A stretch of DNA of 64,000 bases from Pterois miles (Eukaryota > Chordata > Actinopteri > Perciformes > Scorpaenidae): assembly GCA_947000775.1 (NCBI GenBank), contig CAMQGK010000327.1, positions 17,556,501 to 17,620,500 on the forward strand. The letters run 5' to 3'. The translations under genes and the position numbers were made by a program. The notes under the pieces are model-generated. The model did no database searches, had not been told where the DNA came from, and worked only from the letters and a program-made list of their open reading frames with translations. Positions within the stretch are counted from its first letter, which is position 1, and each line of letters begins with the position of its first letter. Of the stretch, positions 48,501 to 60,114 are shown piece by piece.

Positions 48501-49204
48501 CCGTTCTCAAACAGCAGACACATTCAAACCCAGTCCATCTGAATGATAACCGTGTTTTGACACATGCTCCACTGCCTTCTATAGCTTCTTCTCTCCCCAC
48601 AAATCATGTAATGCTTTGGCTCCTCTATAGCGTTTCTTCTGTCAGTCACGTCGAACCCAAAGTGACCCAGCCGCACAGAAAGTGATCATTGTGAAATTAT
48701 GGATACCAGGTTTACCATACATGTTTTTTAAAACAGGAGTGGGGAGGACACGCCATTGTGCCACTCCCTGCGCACGATAAAACCGATGCCGTTTACGGTT
48801 TCAACCACAGAATACATATTACGTGAAACAAAACAAATCCGCAGTTCCCACTTCTGACAGCTCACTGAAGATCCCTCTTAGCCTCAAGTATTGTATTTAC
48901 AAAAGCCAGGGTCCATATGAGCATCACTGAAGAAGCCTCTGCACGAACTTTTTAACACAAAGACTTAATAAGTGCCTCAATGTGTCATGTCTACAAGGCA
49001 GAGGGATGCTACAAAGCTGGTGCTCTTGTACATGAACCACATGAAGGATCCTTCATATACCCTCTTCCACACACATCAACAATATATTGTGACAGCTAGA
49101 TTCAGGATGATTTTGTGTAACACAGAATGCACTTAAAATTTCGAGGGAATCCCGTAGATAATTTGCATTTACAAAAGGAAATTTAACTGATGTGTATGTT
49201 TTAA

Positions 49205-49520
49205 AAGCATATTTTAGGACATAAGCCGATGCTTATTCGCTTTCTTGTCTTAAGTTATAAGAAGATATAGCCATCTACTCTTGTAACAGTGTGTAACAGT
49301 AGCTAAATATGAAGCCACTGTATAGCCAGCAGTCTGTTAGCATAGCAAAACAATCTAGAAACAGGGGAAACAACAAGCCAGGCTCCATATGAAAAACAAA
49401 TAGTTGTTTTTATATTAAACAAATGATGTAAATGTATTATTTAGTGAGCTTTCAAGGTGCTAGGCAGATTTTATTACCTTTAAATAGAACCAAGTTAGCT
49501 GTTTCTTCATTTCTCTGCTA
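49205..49520. mobile_element. Fold-back non-autonomous element, copy 1
   Basis: Left half: TGCTTATTCGCTTTCTTG, TAGCCAGCAGTCTGTTAGCA and GAAACAGGGGAAACAACAAG. Right half in reverse: TTTAGTGAGCTTTCAAGGTG and AACCAAGTTAGCTGTTTCTT. The blocks belong to a widespread teleost repeat ('agccagcagccggttagcttagc ... aaacagctagcctggctctgtcc'); here one arm is inverted on the other. Confidence 0.55.
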
Positions 49521-49989
49521 CTCCCACTCTCTAAAAATAATAACACGAATAACACTTTTTCCTGATTTTGACAACATGTGAATAACTTTCTATTAAAATT
49601 ACAATATAAATGTTTCTGTAATGTTCTCAAGGTGGAAAATTAAAGTCTCGCATCATACCTTTCTAACCGAATATCATTTTAATCATGAACTTTGTCTGTA
49701 GCTTTGTCTTCATCTGAGTCGATAGAATGACACCAACACCGGCGAATTACTGTTGCGTCTCCCTTGGCCTGGTTTGGACAGCCTTATCTCCTCGCTGTAA
49801 ACACTGGCTGCTGCAGCTGCATGACAGGTGAATTTTTCCCATGGCTTTTCCTCGGTCTCCCACCATACATTCAGGACTGTACTTCCGTCCTTCACAATGA
49901 GATATCACCATGAATATCACCCTTCAACAACTCCAAATGATGCAAGCAGTTGGCTACAATAAAAATACAGACACACAAGTCGCGTAAGA

Positions 49990-50060
49990 GTTTCTGCAAA
50001 TTTTTGTAAGTTTTCATAATTTGCAGGTTAGCTTCTAGATACAGCCCAAACACAACTAAG
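49990..50060. repeat. Short dispersed repeat, pair member 2
   Basis: TTTTTGTAAGTTTTCATAAT and CTTCTAGATACAGCC match 17505-17575. It lies just upstream of the hAT-like copy at 50130. Confidence 0.5.
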
Positions 50061-50129
50061 GTATTGTTACTGCTTTCGTCAAAGTCACTTTCCTATAGTA
50101 ATTTGACATGCATGCATATATACAGTATA

Positions 50130-50620
50130 TATGGGAGATTTAAGAGTATTTGTAAGTATTTAATAATCTTATCAACATGGGAGTGGAAAAATATGTTTGC
50201 TTTATGAAAGTGTATGTATACATTTATTATTGGAAATCAATTAACAAGACGAAGCAATGACAAATATTGTCCAGAAACCCTCACAGGTTCTGCATTTAGC
50301 ATAAAATAAAATGCCCAAATCATAACATGGCAAACTGCAGTCCAACAGGCAACAACAGCTGTCAGTGTGTCAGTGTGCTGACTCGACTATGACTTGCTCC
50401 AAAGTACATGTGATTATCATAAAGTGGGCATGTCTGTAAAGGGGAGACTCGTGGGTACCCAGAGAACCCATTTTCATTCACATATCTGGGGGTCAGAGGT
50501 CAAGTGACTGCTTTAGAAATGGCCATGTCAGCTTTCCTTGCCAAAATTTCGCATAAGTTTGGTTATTTAGCCTCCTTCCCAAGCTAGTATGTAGGCTCTA
50601 GCTTTAAAACTGAGCAAGAG
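50130..50620 (-). mobile_element. hAT-like non-autonomous element, copy 4 (inverted)
   Basis: On the minus strand it carries the same blocks: GGCAAGGAAAGCTGACATGG, TGACCTCTGACCCCCAGATA, a CCCACTTTATGATAATCACA block, GGTTTCTGGACAATATTTGT and TTGATTTCCAATAATAAATG. Both outermost ends are decayed. The (GA)n run at 50617-50640 follows directly. Confidence 0.65.
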
Positions 50621-51285
50621 AGAGAGAGAGCGAGAGAGAGAAATTCTTTAATATGTTGAATTAAATGTACTTACACATAAGTGAAGAAAATAATGGTGAA
50701 AAGACCAGAAACTGCATCAGACCGGATACGTCATAACCAGGCCAATAAGCACAGAGCGGCGTCCAAACCAGGAAACAGAGATCCCTACTAGATATACACT
50801 TACATCTGGATGTTGCTACTGCTTAGCCTTACTTTCATTTTTTTTCCTATTGCCACTTCTGTGGCAAAAAATCCCTCTGTGGCCCTAAATCGTTTTCACC
50901 ATAGACTACTCCTGTACAAGAGATGTCTGTAAAACTGTTCACAGGACACCTCGAACTGCAAACAAGGTCGATCATGACTCTTTCTATAATGAATTTTTGA
51001 TCCATGGTGGTTTTATATTTGTAAAACTTTCTTTGGGACGAAAAAAGTCTGCAACATCATCACAATGTAAAGCCTAAGGGCTGAGCGGGAGCTCGTGGAC
51101 GGGGCCACCGGGAGAAACACTACTGCACATATTCAGTGGGCCGCATTGCCCGGAAGTAAACGCCAAAGCTCTAAAACTTTTTTGGTATATGCACCAGGTG
51201 AGCAATTCTCATTACTTGAATAGGCGCCATCATGAGGTCCAGTGTCCAGATCTGACAATACATCCATGCTACTTCCAGACTAAAG

Positions 51286-51326
51286 ACTTTTTTCATCATC
51301 ATCATCATCTTTTTTTTTTTTTTTTA
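51286..51326. repeat. (TCA)n and poly-T tract
   Basis: TTTCATCATCATCATCATC followed by about 16 T. Confidence 0.9.
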
Positions 51327-53974
51327 AATCACAATTTAGACCATAAATCAACAGTACATGGTGAAATGGCTGTGGATATTCATTGATAAGTATCTGCTAT
51401 GGTCAGGTGAAGTTTTGGTCCCTCATTCATGTGAAACAGTCAGGCTCACAACATGATGAATGACGGCATGTTTGGAGCGTAGCACTTTCATTCTACAGCC
51501 GTACGCTTGCTGGGAGGTTTGCTCTGAAGCAGCTCAAGAGCAATTAGGGCCGCAGTCAGATCCAGCAGAAACCCAAACTCTGTCTCAGGTACGTTTTTAT
51601 GAGTCCAAAGCAAGCGTGACAGACTGCACTCGAGGCTGCCAAAAACCTCCGCAATATACAGGGGGTTCCACCCACGGCCCGGCTCACTTCCTGCCTTCCA
51701 TTCACCTACCGTTACCCATGAAATCATTCACATTGACCCATTCCAGCTTTCTGCAACCCAAAACCCTAACAAGGCAAATTGCACATAATTTTTGTGTTTC
51801 TTTTAGAGCCCCGAACTTAACATTGAGAACAAGAAGACATTCTTACGTAAAGTTTCACTGATGTGGGCTCTTGTAAGCTGACTTTGGTAAAAACGTTTTA
51901 GAGCCGAAAACTGATACTTTGGAACCATTTTCAGCTCTTTAAATTTGACAATTTTATTATAATGCTAAAGAATATTATATAGAAAATGCATTATAGTATT
52001 AGAAATATAGTATAATATAAACATACTTTGGACAAACTGGACCGTTTCTGATTTTTAATAAAAGTTTAGTAGCGTTCCCTTACGTTTCATGTTTTATGGA
52101 CTCATTCATATTCATGTCCATATTGCGATCAGAAGTAGATTTTTTTTTTTTTGTGGTCTGCCATATCTGAGAAATGGTTACATGCCTCTTTCTCACCTCC
52201 CAGCTGCTCATTCAAATCACAGGCTGGTCGACTGAGCAGCTCCAGTGAGCACAGAAGGTATTGTCTTTCAAGACCAAACCCCATCCCATCTCTAACCGGC
52301 GACCATTACTTTTATAAGGACTATTGACTTCTGTCTCCAGTAAAAACCCAGCGAGAGCGCACCCACAGTTAAGCAGCAGGCATAAACTGAACTTTATCAC
52401 CATTAATAGTTGATGATATTGGGTACAGAGGTTTGTGAAACAGTTATTTTCATTAGATTGTAGTTTATCTTGTCGCGTATCATTTTAACACCACACTAAA
52501 TGGAAAATGATAGCACAGGATACAAACTGGCCTTGCTTAACTACTAGGTTGATCTGGAAATGCAGCAGACTTGAGGCAATATCATAATGAATTCCAAACC
52601 CAGCAAAGGGAGGACAAGAATTTATATTAAAACACAACTGTTTCTATTCTCACAGTTCTCCTCAATTTCTCCAAGGGCCCTTGGTATGTAAATCTAATAA
52701 TACAGCCTGTGAATGCAACTAACCAGCAGCCACACTGCCCATTGTTTGGAAAAGGCCCTTACAGTACAGTCTATATGTGAAAGTTCATCAAGTAACACAA
52801 CAAAAGTGCTTATCCACTGCATCTATAGTAACTATAAGTGTCGTATGGTGAAGAGGCAGGGATGGCAAACCTCAAGTTTTGGAACTGAATAGCAACAGCA
52901 GGTCAAGAGGACTTGCGCTCTCATGTGGAAAGCATCACATCCACCAACAGAATTATACGCTTTCCTCGTGGCACTGAGACAATTACTGTTTATTGTCCAC
53001 CGCCCTAAATGATGGTATAAGCTTACTGCTGCTCCACTTTAGAGGAGAAAGAGAAAGCTTGGGAGAGAGAAAGGGCAGATACAGGACAGAGCAGCACTGC
53101 AGCCACCAGCCAATGGGCGGCGGACGGCACCATAAGAAGCAACAGGCGCTTTCTGGATCTCTGTTCAAACCACCTAAACCATCCAGGCGTACATTGTGTA
53201 GCAGTAAAAAATGCAGGAGAGCCAACGGTGTCAACCCTCGCACCCAGAGTTCACCAGGCGTTGTAATGTCTCAACATTGTTCGAGCTCGTTAAAAGCTGG
53301 TACATGGAAAATGACATCAAACCGCCCGCTTCTCAGGCCCGTGACTTTATTTGTCATGGAACTGGAAGTTGCACTTAGCTCAAAAAGTGTGGAGAAAAAA
53401 CAGAAGGGGTAAGAGGGGGGTACTTCGGGGCCCGCGCGCTGAAGGCACATTTCTGTTCCAATTTAGCAGAAAATATGTTGGACTTGCCACCGTCTCTTTT
53501 CCAGCTGGAAATAGTCAGGTTTTAGGATCCACGTTTTTTCCCCCAGTTTACTTTAACAGATCATACTGTAAGCACATGTTTATAATTTAGGACAGTCCTG
53601 CTGCTTATAATGATTTTGCAGCATGAGATTGAGCAAACACATTTGCTGTCAGACATATTAGCTCGGCCAAAGTGTTCCTGTGACACAGATCCACCAGGCG
53701 AGGCGAGCAGCGCGGAGATTTGAACCCTCACTTGAAAGGGTGGCGGTTTATATAGTGAATGGGTAAAACAGGCAGCTGTGGTTCAAACAGGCAACTGGAA
53801 AACGGGGGCCAATTTAAAACTGCACTTTTTTAGTGCACAATAAAAAAATAAGCTCAAGGTAATTTGCTTTGGTGTGATTCAACAGGTTTAGACACATTCA
53901 CAGGTGAGAAAACTACATTTGACTCATTGGATGATCACATCGCCATCATACAAAGTGTGTGTTGTTAAAGGAAT

Positions 53975-54330
53975 ACTTTGACATTTTGGGAAATACGCTA
54001 ATACGCTTTCCTGCTCAGTTAAAGTTCATGGAGACTCTGCTGGTATAGCGTTGAGCTGTCGTTAAATGTAGATTTTTTTTACTGATTAAACAATCCAGAT
54101 ATATTCAGTTAATCAGTAAGAATCTGAGGTGCTGGAAGGTGGACTTTGTTCTCAATTTGGACAGAGCCACGCTAGCTTTCGCATTTCCAGTCTTTATCCT
54201 AAGCTAAGCGGCTGCTGGCTCCAGCTACATATTCGTGGTATCAATCTTCTCATCTAACTCTCAAGAGCAAGAAAATCAAACTATCTTTAAAACGTGACTA
54301 TGTGGCCTTCGCTGAACAGCTGCCACTGCA
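53975..54330. mobile_element. Fold-back non-autonomous element, copy 2
   Basis: Left: TTTGACATTTTGGGAAATAC and ACGCTTTCCTGCTCAG in forward order. Right, inverted: AGGTGCTGGAAGGTGGACTT, TGGACAGAGCCACGCTAGCT, AAGCGGCTGCTGGCTCCAGC and ATCTTCTCATCTAACTCTCA. Same family as 49205 and 58335. Confidence 0.6.
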
Positions 54331-56290
54331 GCTACAGGTGACAATTCTAAGATGAGGAAGTGTGTATTTCTTCCCTCAAAAGGTACATAGTCTCACTTTC
54401 AGTGGATGATATCACTGGTTAGAGTCAAAGTTGCCTTCAACTCTTAATTTAGCCCAAATGATATCAATTTCTCTGTAATGCTCTTATCAAAAGTTAATGA
54501 AAGCTATCCAGAAAATGTAGCTGTACAGTGTGTATTGATACTACCTGTCCTGTATTTTCTAAACCGAGCTGCAGCCAGTCAGATAGAGACACTGACAGAG
54601 TTTCTCAGTGTGGAAACACTCGCCGCACCTTTCGCCCATCTGTCCAGCTGAACTCCTGCACTCTTTCCAACTCTATACGAAGACTCTCGGTTTGTTCACT
54701 TCCTTATTAACATCTTTATGATGGATTATGACCTAAATCCCATGTCCTGGGTCAAATCCCACATCTGGATTCCCTGATGTGAAAGAGCCCTCATAATTCC
54801 TGTTTAAGGAAAATTAGAAATAAAAGGTGACCTTGCTGACCTAATCTCACGGTATGTGCTACAGTGTTTTAACACGTTCTGCCACATTGATGCACGCTTG
54901 ACCATAGCAGACATGTGACCGGCCGCCATGGAAAGCTCCATGGTCACACAGGAGGAAAAAACTGAGAGAATAACCTTGATGTGGTGGTCAAGTAACAGCG
55001 TTACTTCTTCACTGCGAGTTGCGGTCACATAAAATGTTTTACAGTTCAGTCAGGCCTTGAAAACAACGGAATACTGTTCACATTTGATGTCAATGTAGCT
55101 TAAATAATGCACTAAAACAATGCAATGCTTAAATGTTTGTTCCAGTGAAGGAAAAATCCATTATAAAAGACAGTTTTAACACTTTTAAAAATAACTACTG
55201 GTGATGCTGCATTTATATGTCCGCTTTATTTTTGGTGGTGGTATATTAATGACACAGCTATAAAGTGGTCACACAAAAAAAAATGTGTAAATTGCAAAAC
55301 CATCACGATACAATGCATGAAACATCACACATTTTGTGGGATTTTTTTCCCTTTTCCCTTTCCCTCTACACATGCTAAAAGACTAAAGCCAAAAAACGTC
55401 TCTCTTATCACCGTTTTCTTTTTCAAATGCACCTTCCTGCCGAGTGGCACGGGTCATGACTCGGCATCTGCCTTTGATTCACTAGACGATGATGCTCGCT
55501 TCATACGCCGTGGTTGGTCGGTGCAGGTGCAAAAGGACTTTATGACACTAAGGAATGAAAGCGCCAGGGGAGTACATCGATGACTCACAGGGATGGATGG
55601 ACTTTATCGCTCTCTGGGCAGGCGCTAGAAGACGAGCATGTGGTTTATGTTTCTTGCCAGCTCTTCCCCTCTCTCGCCCATCTTTATTCATTCTTTCAAA
55701 GAAAAACGCTGATGTTCTTGCGAAACGCCCCAGTAATTTTCAACTCATCTCTACCGTTTCTCAGCAACTCGCACCATACCTACAGTGTTGTTCCATGAAT
55801 GCCACATGATCTAAGATCTGTATTTTAATACAGCTGCAAGTGGAAGTTGGCGGGTTTCAAGCACCATAGCAACTATGGATAAACTAAGAACTTTGGAGAT
55901 TTAGTCTATATGAAACTTGAAAATTGTGTCTAAAGAAGTAATATGATGAAATGATAACATTAAGATTAGATTTCTTTGCGAATTTGTACCAAAACCACAT
56001 TGGTTGGCCTTTAGCTGCAAAACTATATGGAATTGATAAATACTTTTATGCGTAGCTGTTAGCCGTGAGAGTCCAGAGATGAAGCATGCCACATTTGGAA
56101 AAGATTAGTTCAACTGTCCAGGAGGTGTTTGCAGAATACAGAAGGTTTTTCAACTACGTGCAACTGATGGAGCTTGCACTGGAAAATGAGGGAAAAGAAG
56201 AGATTTGTCTCAACGACAAGCAGTTTTCACCCATCTGGACTATCCTGCTGTTGTGGGGCTTAAAGTGTTTATGATCTACTGACTTTCAGA

Positions 56291-56295
<5 letters not shown>

Positions 56296-56321
<26 letters not shown>

Positions 56322-56322
56322 C
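56296..56322. repeat. Poly-T run
   Basis: About 26 T. No adjacent retroelement body recognised. Confidence 0.9.
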
Positions 56323-56970
56323 ATTGACCAGGCATCAAAATGACAGGATCTCAGTCAACATTATAGCAGGAAAGCCAATAAATTAGGAAAAGGAAGACTT
56401 GCAAACAAAGTATGGAAGCTCTTGGAAATTTAGCATAAATGTTTAACTTTTTTGTGAAATTTCCAAATATTTCAAAGTTTTTCATCCCAGGAAATCCTTT
56501 AATCTGTGGGAAAAGTATGCATCACTTCAGAGTACAGAGGAAAGACAACACAGATGGTTGTAAAGATTGTGATTAGCCTTTTGTTACATCTCACATAAAT
56601 CTGCTAAGGTGCCGGAAACACCCCATTTTTTTCTCTCCCAAGTCCCCAAGTCTTTGACAGAAGCCAATAAAATCCAAACTGCTGATGAAGTACAAGTGGT
56701 GTGAAGTCAGAAACGAGCCCCAAAAGAAAAGGAATAGTTTGGACTGTTGGAATATTTCAATATTTACACTCCTTCAAATCCACTCAAGCTGTGGCTGAAA
56801 TGTGTTTTCCCCCCAACAGAAAGAAGAAAAGGGAAAAGAGAAAAAGGTGGGTGGAGGAAAAGGTGGAGTGGCTTCCATTAGCCCACATGTTGGTAATTTA
56901 TCACACATAAACCTCACACCTAATTTTCACACCTGTAGCTCAACGTGCTGGAAGTCTAGTAATTCACTGG

Positions 56971-56972
<2 letters not shown>

Positions 56973-57011
<39 letters not shown>
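56973..57011. repeat. (CA)n microsatellite
   Basis: About 19 CA units. Confidence 0.97.
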
Positions 57012-57015
<4 letters not shown>

Positions 57016-57408
57016 AGGCGAGTGGGGCGCGGGAGGAGAACGGCGACATCACAGGCGAGGATCAGTAAAATCAGCGGGCATGCTTGGCATATTTGCACCC
57101 CATGTAGCATTGCTCTGTCTGTCCCACACTAACCCGAGTGCACTCTCCCTTCCCCATTTGTCATCACCTTGACTAAACTCATCCTGACTTCCAGCTCACA
57201 CATCTGACAAACAGAAGAGTTGGATGTGAATTTTTCATACTTGCCAGGAAGCACAATGTACTGTAGCTGCAAAGCCAGATGGGAGATAGATATTCATGTT
57301 TTGTTGAAGTGTCAAAAACAGATTGTAAACTAAAAGACTATAATGTTCAAAAGAGAAAAAAAAAAAAGTGTTTTATGACTTCCTGTCACTGAATGAGTGA
57401 ATATCACT

Positions 57409-57501
57409 TAAGTGAATGATTTAGTTTGTTTTTCTAGCACGGAAAAAGAAACCAAATATTCTGTACGGGAAAAAGGAACCAAATTATTCACTTAAGTAAA
57501 A
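57409..57501. repeat. Short inverted repeat (hairpin-capable)
   Basis: TCACTTAAGTGAATGATTTA near the left edge and ATTATTCACTTAAGTAA near the right edge are inverted copies with few mismatches, around a 50-base centre. It may be a tiny MITE. A (TAATG)n run follows at about 57586-57608. Confidence 0.5.
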
Positions 57502-57714
57502 TTAGAAAAAGCTGGATGGATCATCAAATCAGTAAAAGTGAAAATCCTACATAGTAAATTACACAAAAATATTGTTTATTATAAATAATGTAATGTAATG
57601 TAATGTAATATCTCAGAGAAGTTAAAACCAAAGTTTTCATTTTTTATTAGTAGAGTTATATACTTAAAGAAAATGTTTTGGGACATTTGGGGAACTACTC
57701 TCATGTCGTTGCCA

Positions 57715-58100
57715 TAAACTGTATGTAAGAACTGGTTGTAGTCGCTGTGACGTCACCCATTGGTTTGTGGACCCCCGTTCTGAAACCTTGAGTTTGGCAT
57801 TTTGGCCGTCACCATCTTGGATTTTTGCAGTTTGAAGTAACACGATAGGGAGCTAAGCACAAATGCTGAATTAGACCTTTTCAGGCAACTAAAAAGGTTA
57901 AAATTAGCTTGATTCATGAACTGAAAAAGTTGTGAAACAAAAACACAGACAACTCCCACATCGGACAACAATGTGGTAGTGACCTGTCAATCACAAGGTA
58001 ACCACGCCCAAAAGCATCCCCTGCTTTATGGTCTACTTGACTCTAAATGGGACCATAATTTACTAAATGAACATCACGCTGTATTGACGAAGACTTGAAA
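57715..58100 (-). repeat. Dispersed repeat, copy B (inverted relative to 23870)
   Basis: The plus strand reads GTGACGTCACCCATTGGTTT, GGCATTTTGGCCGTCACCAT, GTGACCTGTCAATCACAAGG and TTGACTCTAAATGGGACCAT, which are reverse complements of blocks in copy A about 33.5 kb away. Confidence 0.7.
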
Positions 58101-58334
58101 CTAGCGATTGAGACCATAAACTTATGTTTACAATGTTTTTTGAGATCATAAATCAAGAGAGAAGTAGGCTCATTTCTCATATTCTCACACTTCTATGCAA
58201 TCAGACTTCTTTTGCAACCAGAGGAGTCGTCCTCCTGCTGGCTGTTAGAAAAAAATGTCAGTTTACTGTCTGTCAGTTTAAATGTCAGCATTTCTGCATA
58301 GGCTTCACTTCTCAGACCTGTATGTGTGTGTAAT

Positions 58335-58560
58335 ATGAAGCTAATAGTTGGTTTAGCTTAGCACAAAGACTGGAAACAGGGTGAAACAGCTAGCCTGGCT
58401 CTGTCCAAAGGTAACAAAATCTGCCCACCGGCACCTCTAAAGCCCCATTTCCAGCCTTTGTGCTAAGCTAAGCTAAGCTAACCATCAAATGGCTTATCTT
58501 CATATTTAAGAGACAAATATGAGAGTGGTATCAACGAAATAAGCCTTTCTTTCAAAATAA
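58335..58560. mobile_element. Fold-back non-autonomous element, copy 3
   Basis: The forward arm ATGAAGCTAATAGTTGGTTT, TAGCTTAGCACAAAGACTGG, AACAGCTAGCCTGGCTCTGT, CACCTCTAAAGC is followed by an inverted arm TTTCCAGCCTTTGTGCTAAG, CTAAGCTAACCATCAAATGG, ATGAGAGTGGTATCAACGAA. The arms can pair over about 40 bases around TTAGCTTAGCACAAAGNCTGGAAA. Confidence 0.7.
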
Positions 58561-58744
58561 ATTCAGTTGTATTCAGTTGATCAAAGCATCGAGGACTTTT
58601 TAACTCTAAGATCTGCTATAGTCCTATATATCTGAAATTTCATTATTTTTCATTTTAAAACTTTTAGATTTCACATAAAAACAAGCATATAAAAAGGCAG
58701 GAGAGTTCACCGAATACATTAGAAATCAAAGTTGAACTTGAACA

Positions 58745-59340
58745 AAATGGTGAGAGGAGGTGAAACACTGATGCTGCGGATGCTGCGGATGCTGTTGCGG
58801 AGCCGTCAGCGCTCCATCTCATCGGCAGAGTGAAGCTCTGCCCTCTGCTGGGCCACGGTGCCTTTCAGAGAGCAACATCTGATCTCTGATGGCCGTCTGC
58901 AGGTGGACCAGAGTTGACTCTTGCACTGAAAGATTCACCTAGATAGCTTGCATCTCCGTCTCTCGGCTGTCTCAGTCTCCATGACCTTGTACTGTGCCTC
59001 GAAGATGGATAGTGCGCTCTCTGACATTCACTGATCTGCCTCCTCTGTCTCTCAATCTCTCTCTCCAGTTCGACCTCTTTTGACCTGTTGCCCTGAGCCA
59101 TCGAGCCTCTCTTAGCCTCCTTCTCGTTGGTTGACAGCTGACAGTTTTTGTTCGCATCCTCCATGGCGCTGACATTTCCCTTCATATTAGTGTCCACCAA
59201 ATCTGATTACGCCCTCCACAGCACTTGAGCCACCTTCTTCTCAACAATCGCTCGGGTGGTAGCAGTGACAGGGATGTTAGGTCTGTTCGGCCAAACTCCT
59301 CGCACAGTTTGTCCCTTAGCCAGGCTTTTACATTCACTGT
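58745..59340 (-). pseudogene. Kinesin-14 (kifc1-like) retropseudogene fragment
   Basis: Read on the minus strand, this is a coding-like stretch with no introns but with frameshifts and stops. Pieces in order include VNVKAWLRDKLCEEFGR, then VDTNMKGNVSAMEDANKNC, then EVELEREIERQRRQISEC (59021-59074), then ESALSIFEAQYKVMETETAE after a one-base shift, then QESTLVHLQTAIRDQMLLSE, then TVAQQRAELHSADEMER, a stop, and RLRNSI. The last block resembles the neck of KIFC1/HSET kinesins just before the motor domain (EMERRRLHN...LKGNIRVF). The motor domain is missing, and the repeat CAGCATCCG replaces it. Lack of introns over a stretch that spans several exons in the source gene suggests a processed copy. 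The family is inferred from remembered motifs; another coiled-coil protein is possible. Confidence 0.5.
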
Positions 59341-59384
59341 TTGATGATTCTGTCATGACAGCCGATTAGAATGTTCACGCCATG

Positions 59385-60114
59385 AAATAGGTGTTATTGG
59401 TCGCTATAACGCTATAGATGTGGGCCATTGGGAGCCCGCTAAACCCAATAAGATATAAGATAAGATAAGATATTCCTTTATTAGTCCCACAGTGGGGAAA
59501 TTTACACGTTACAGCTGCAATACAAATAAAAATAAATTAGTATATACATAATAGAAAATAGAAAAAAGTAAAGACAGAAAAAATGTGTCCATCATATCAA
59601 TGATATAATTGTACATAAAGTCCTTATTGCACTTATGTCCGGTGAGTTTGTTGTGAATGTGACTGTGATTGTGGTTTACTGGGAGCAGTGCTGGTTGTGG
59701 AGTCTAACAGCTGCAGGCAGGAAGGACAATATTAGGTTTTCTTATCAATTCACATCATAGGTCATCGAAAGAAGGTATAAAATAACCTGTCAGCGACCTC
59801 TAGCGACTGTAGTGTTTCAGAAGACCAGGATTCAAATCTAACAATGTGTAGTTAGTGTAAATTTCACTTTCACTTTTAAAACAAAGTTATTTAAGCCAAA
59901 AGCAATCTTTTCCCCTAAACATAACAAAGTGGATTTGTTGCCTAAACCTAAAGAATCAGTTTTATTTGTGTTCAAAACGTAATGTTTGATTCAGTTGTCC
60001 AGGGTACAACGTGTTGCTTTTGAGGTTCGCTTTCACTTTTACCACATAGTAGGCCCCTAATGACCAAATCTATGGTGCTTGAGGCGGCCGAATAACTTAA
60101 TGGCTTGATAACAG
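59385..60114. mobile_element. Second copy of the same MITE-like family, interrupted by a LINE
   Basis: The left part (TTATTGGTCGCTATAACG, from 59393) and the right part (ATCTATGGTGCTTGAGGCGG near 60068, then TTGATAACAG) match the ends of the copy at 34015-34392. The internal GAAAGAAGGTATAAAA and CCTCTAGCGACTGTAG blocks are also shared. A LINE 3' fragment at 59446-59733 splits it, so the LINE arrived later. The left inverted repeat has lost about three bases, so this copy is older or more decayed. Confidence 0.7.
59446..59733 (-). mobile_element. 5'-truncated LINE retrotransposon, 3' end with ORF2 C-terminus
   Basis: Read on the minus strand, the fragment opens with the last codons of a retrotransposon ORF, SFLPAAVRLHNQHCSQ and TAA (59676-59726). 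This resembles the 'S F x P x A V R L x N' end common to reverse-transcriptase ORFs of fish non-LTR elements. An AT-rich 3' UTR follows, then the tail AATTTCCCCACTGTGGGACT...AATAAAGG and a simple repeat of the TATCT/TTATC type. It lies inside a MITE; CAATA flanks both sides (59446-59450 and near 59728) and may be the target duplication. The clade (L2, Rex1 or similar) is uncertain. Confidence 0.75.

Noticed and set aside
51488..51727. Possible rspo2 signal-peptide exon on the minus strand
   Set aside because: No hydrophobic signal core, no basic motif before a phase-1 donor, and no similarity to R-spondin N-termini.
56086..56274. Plus-strand 62-codon frame with an acidic, helical look
   Set aside because: No splice context or family recognised; length is within chance for AT-rich DNA.
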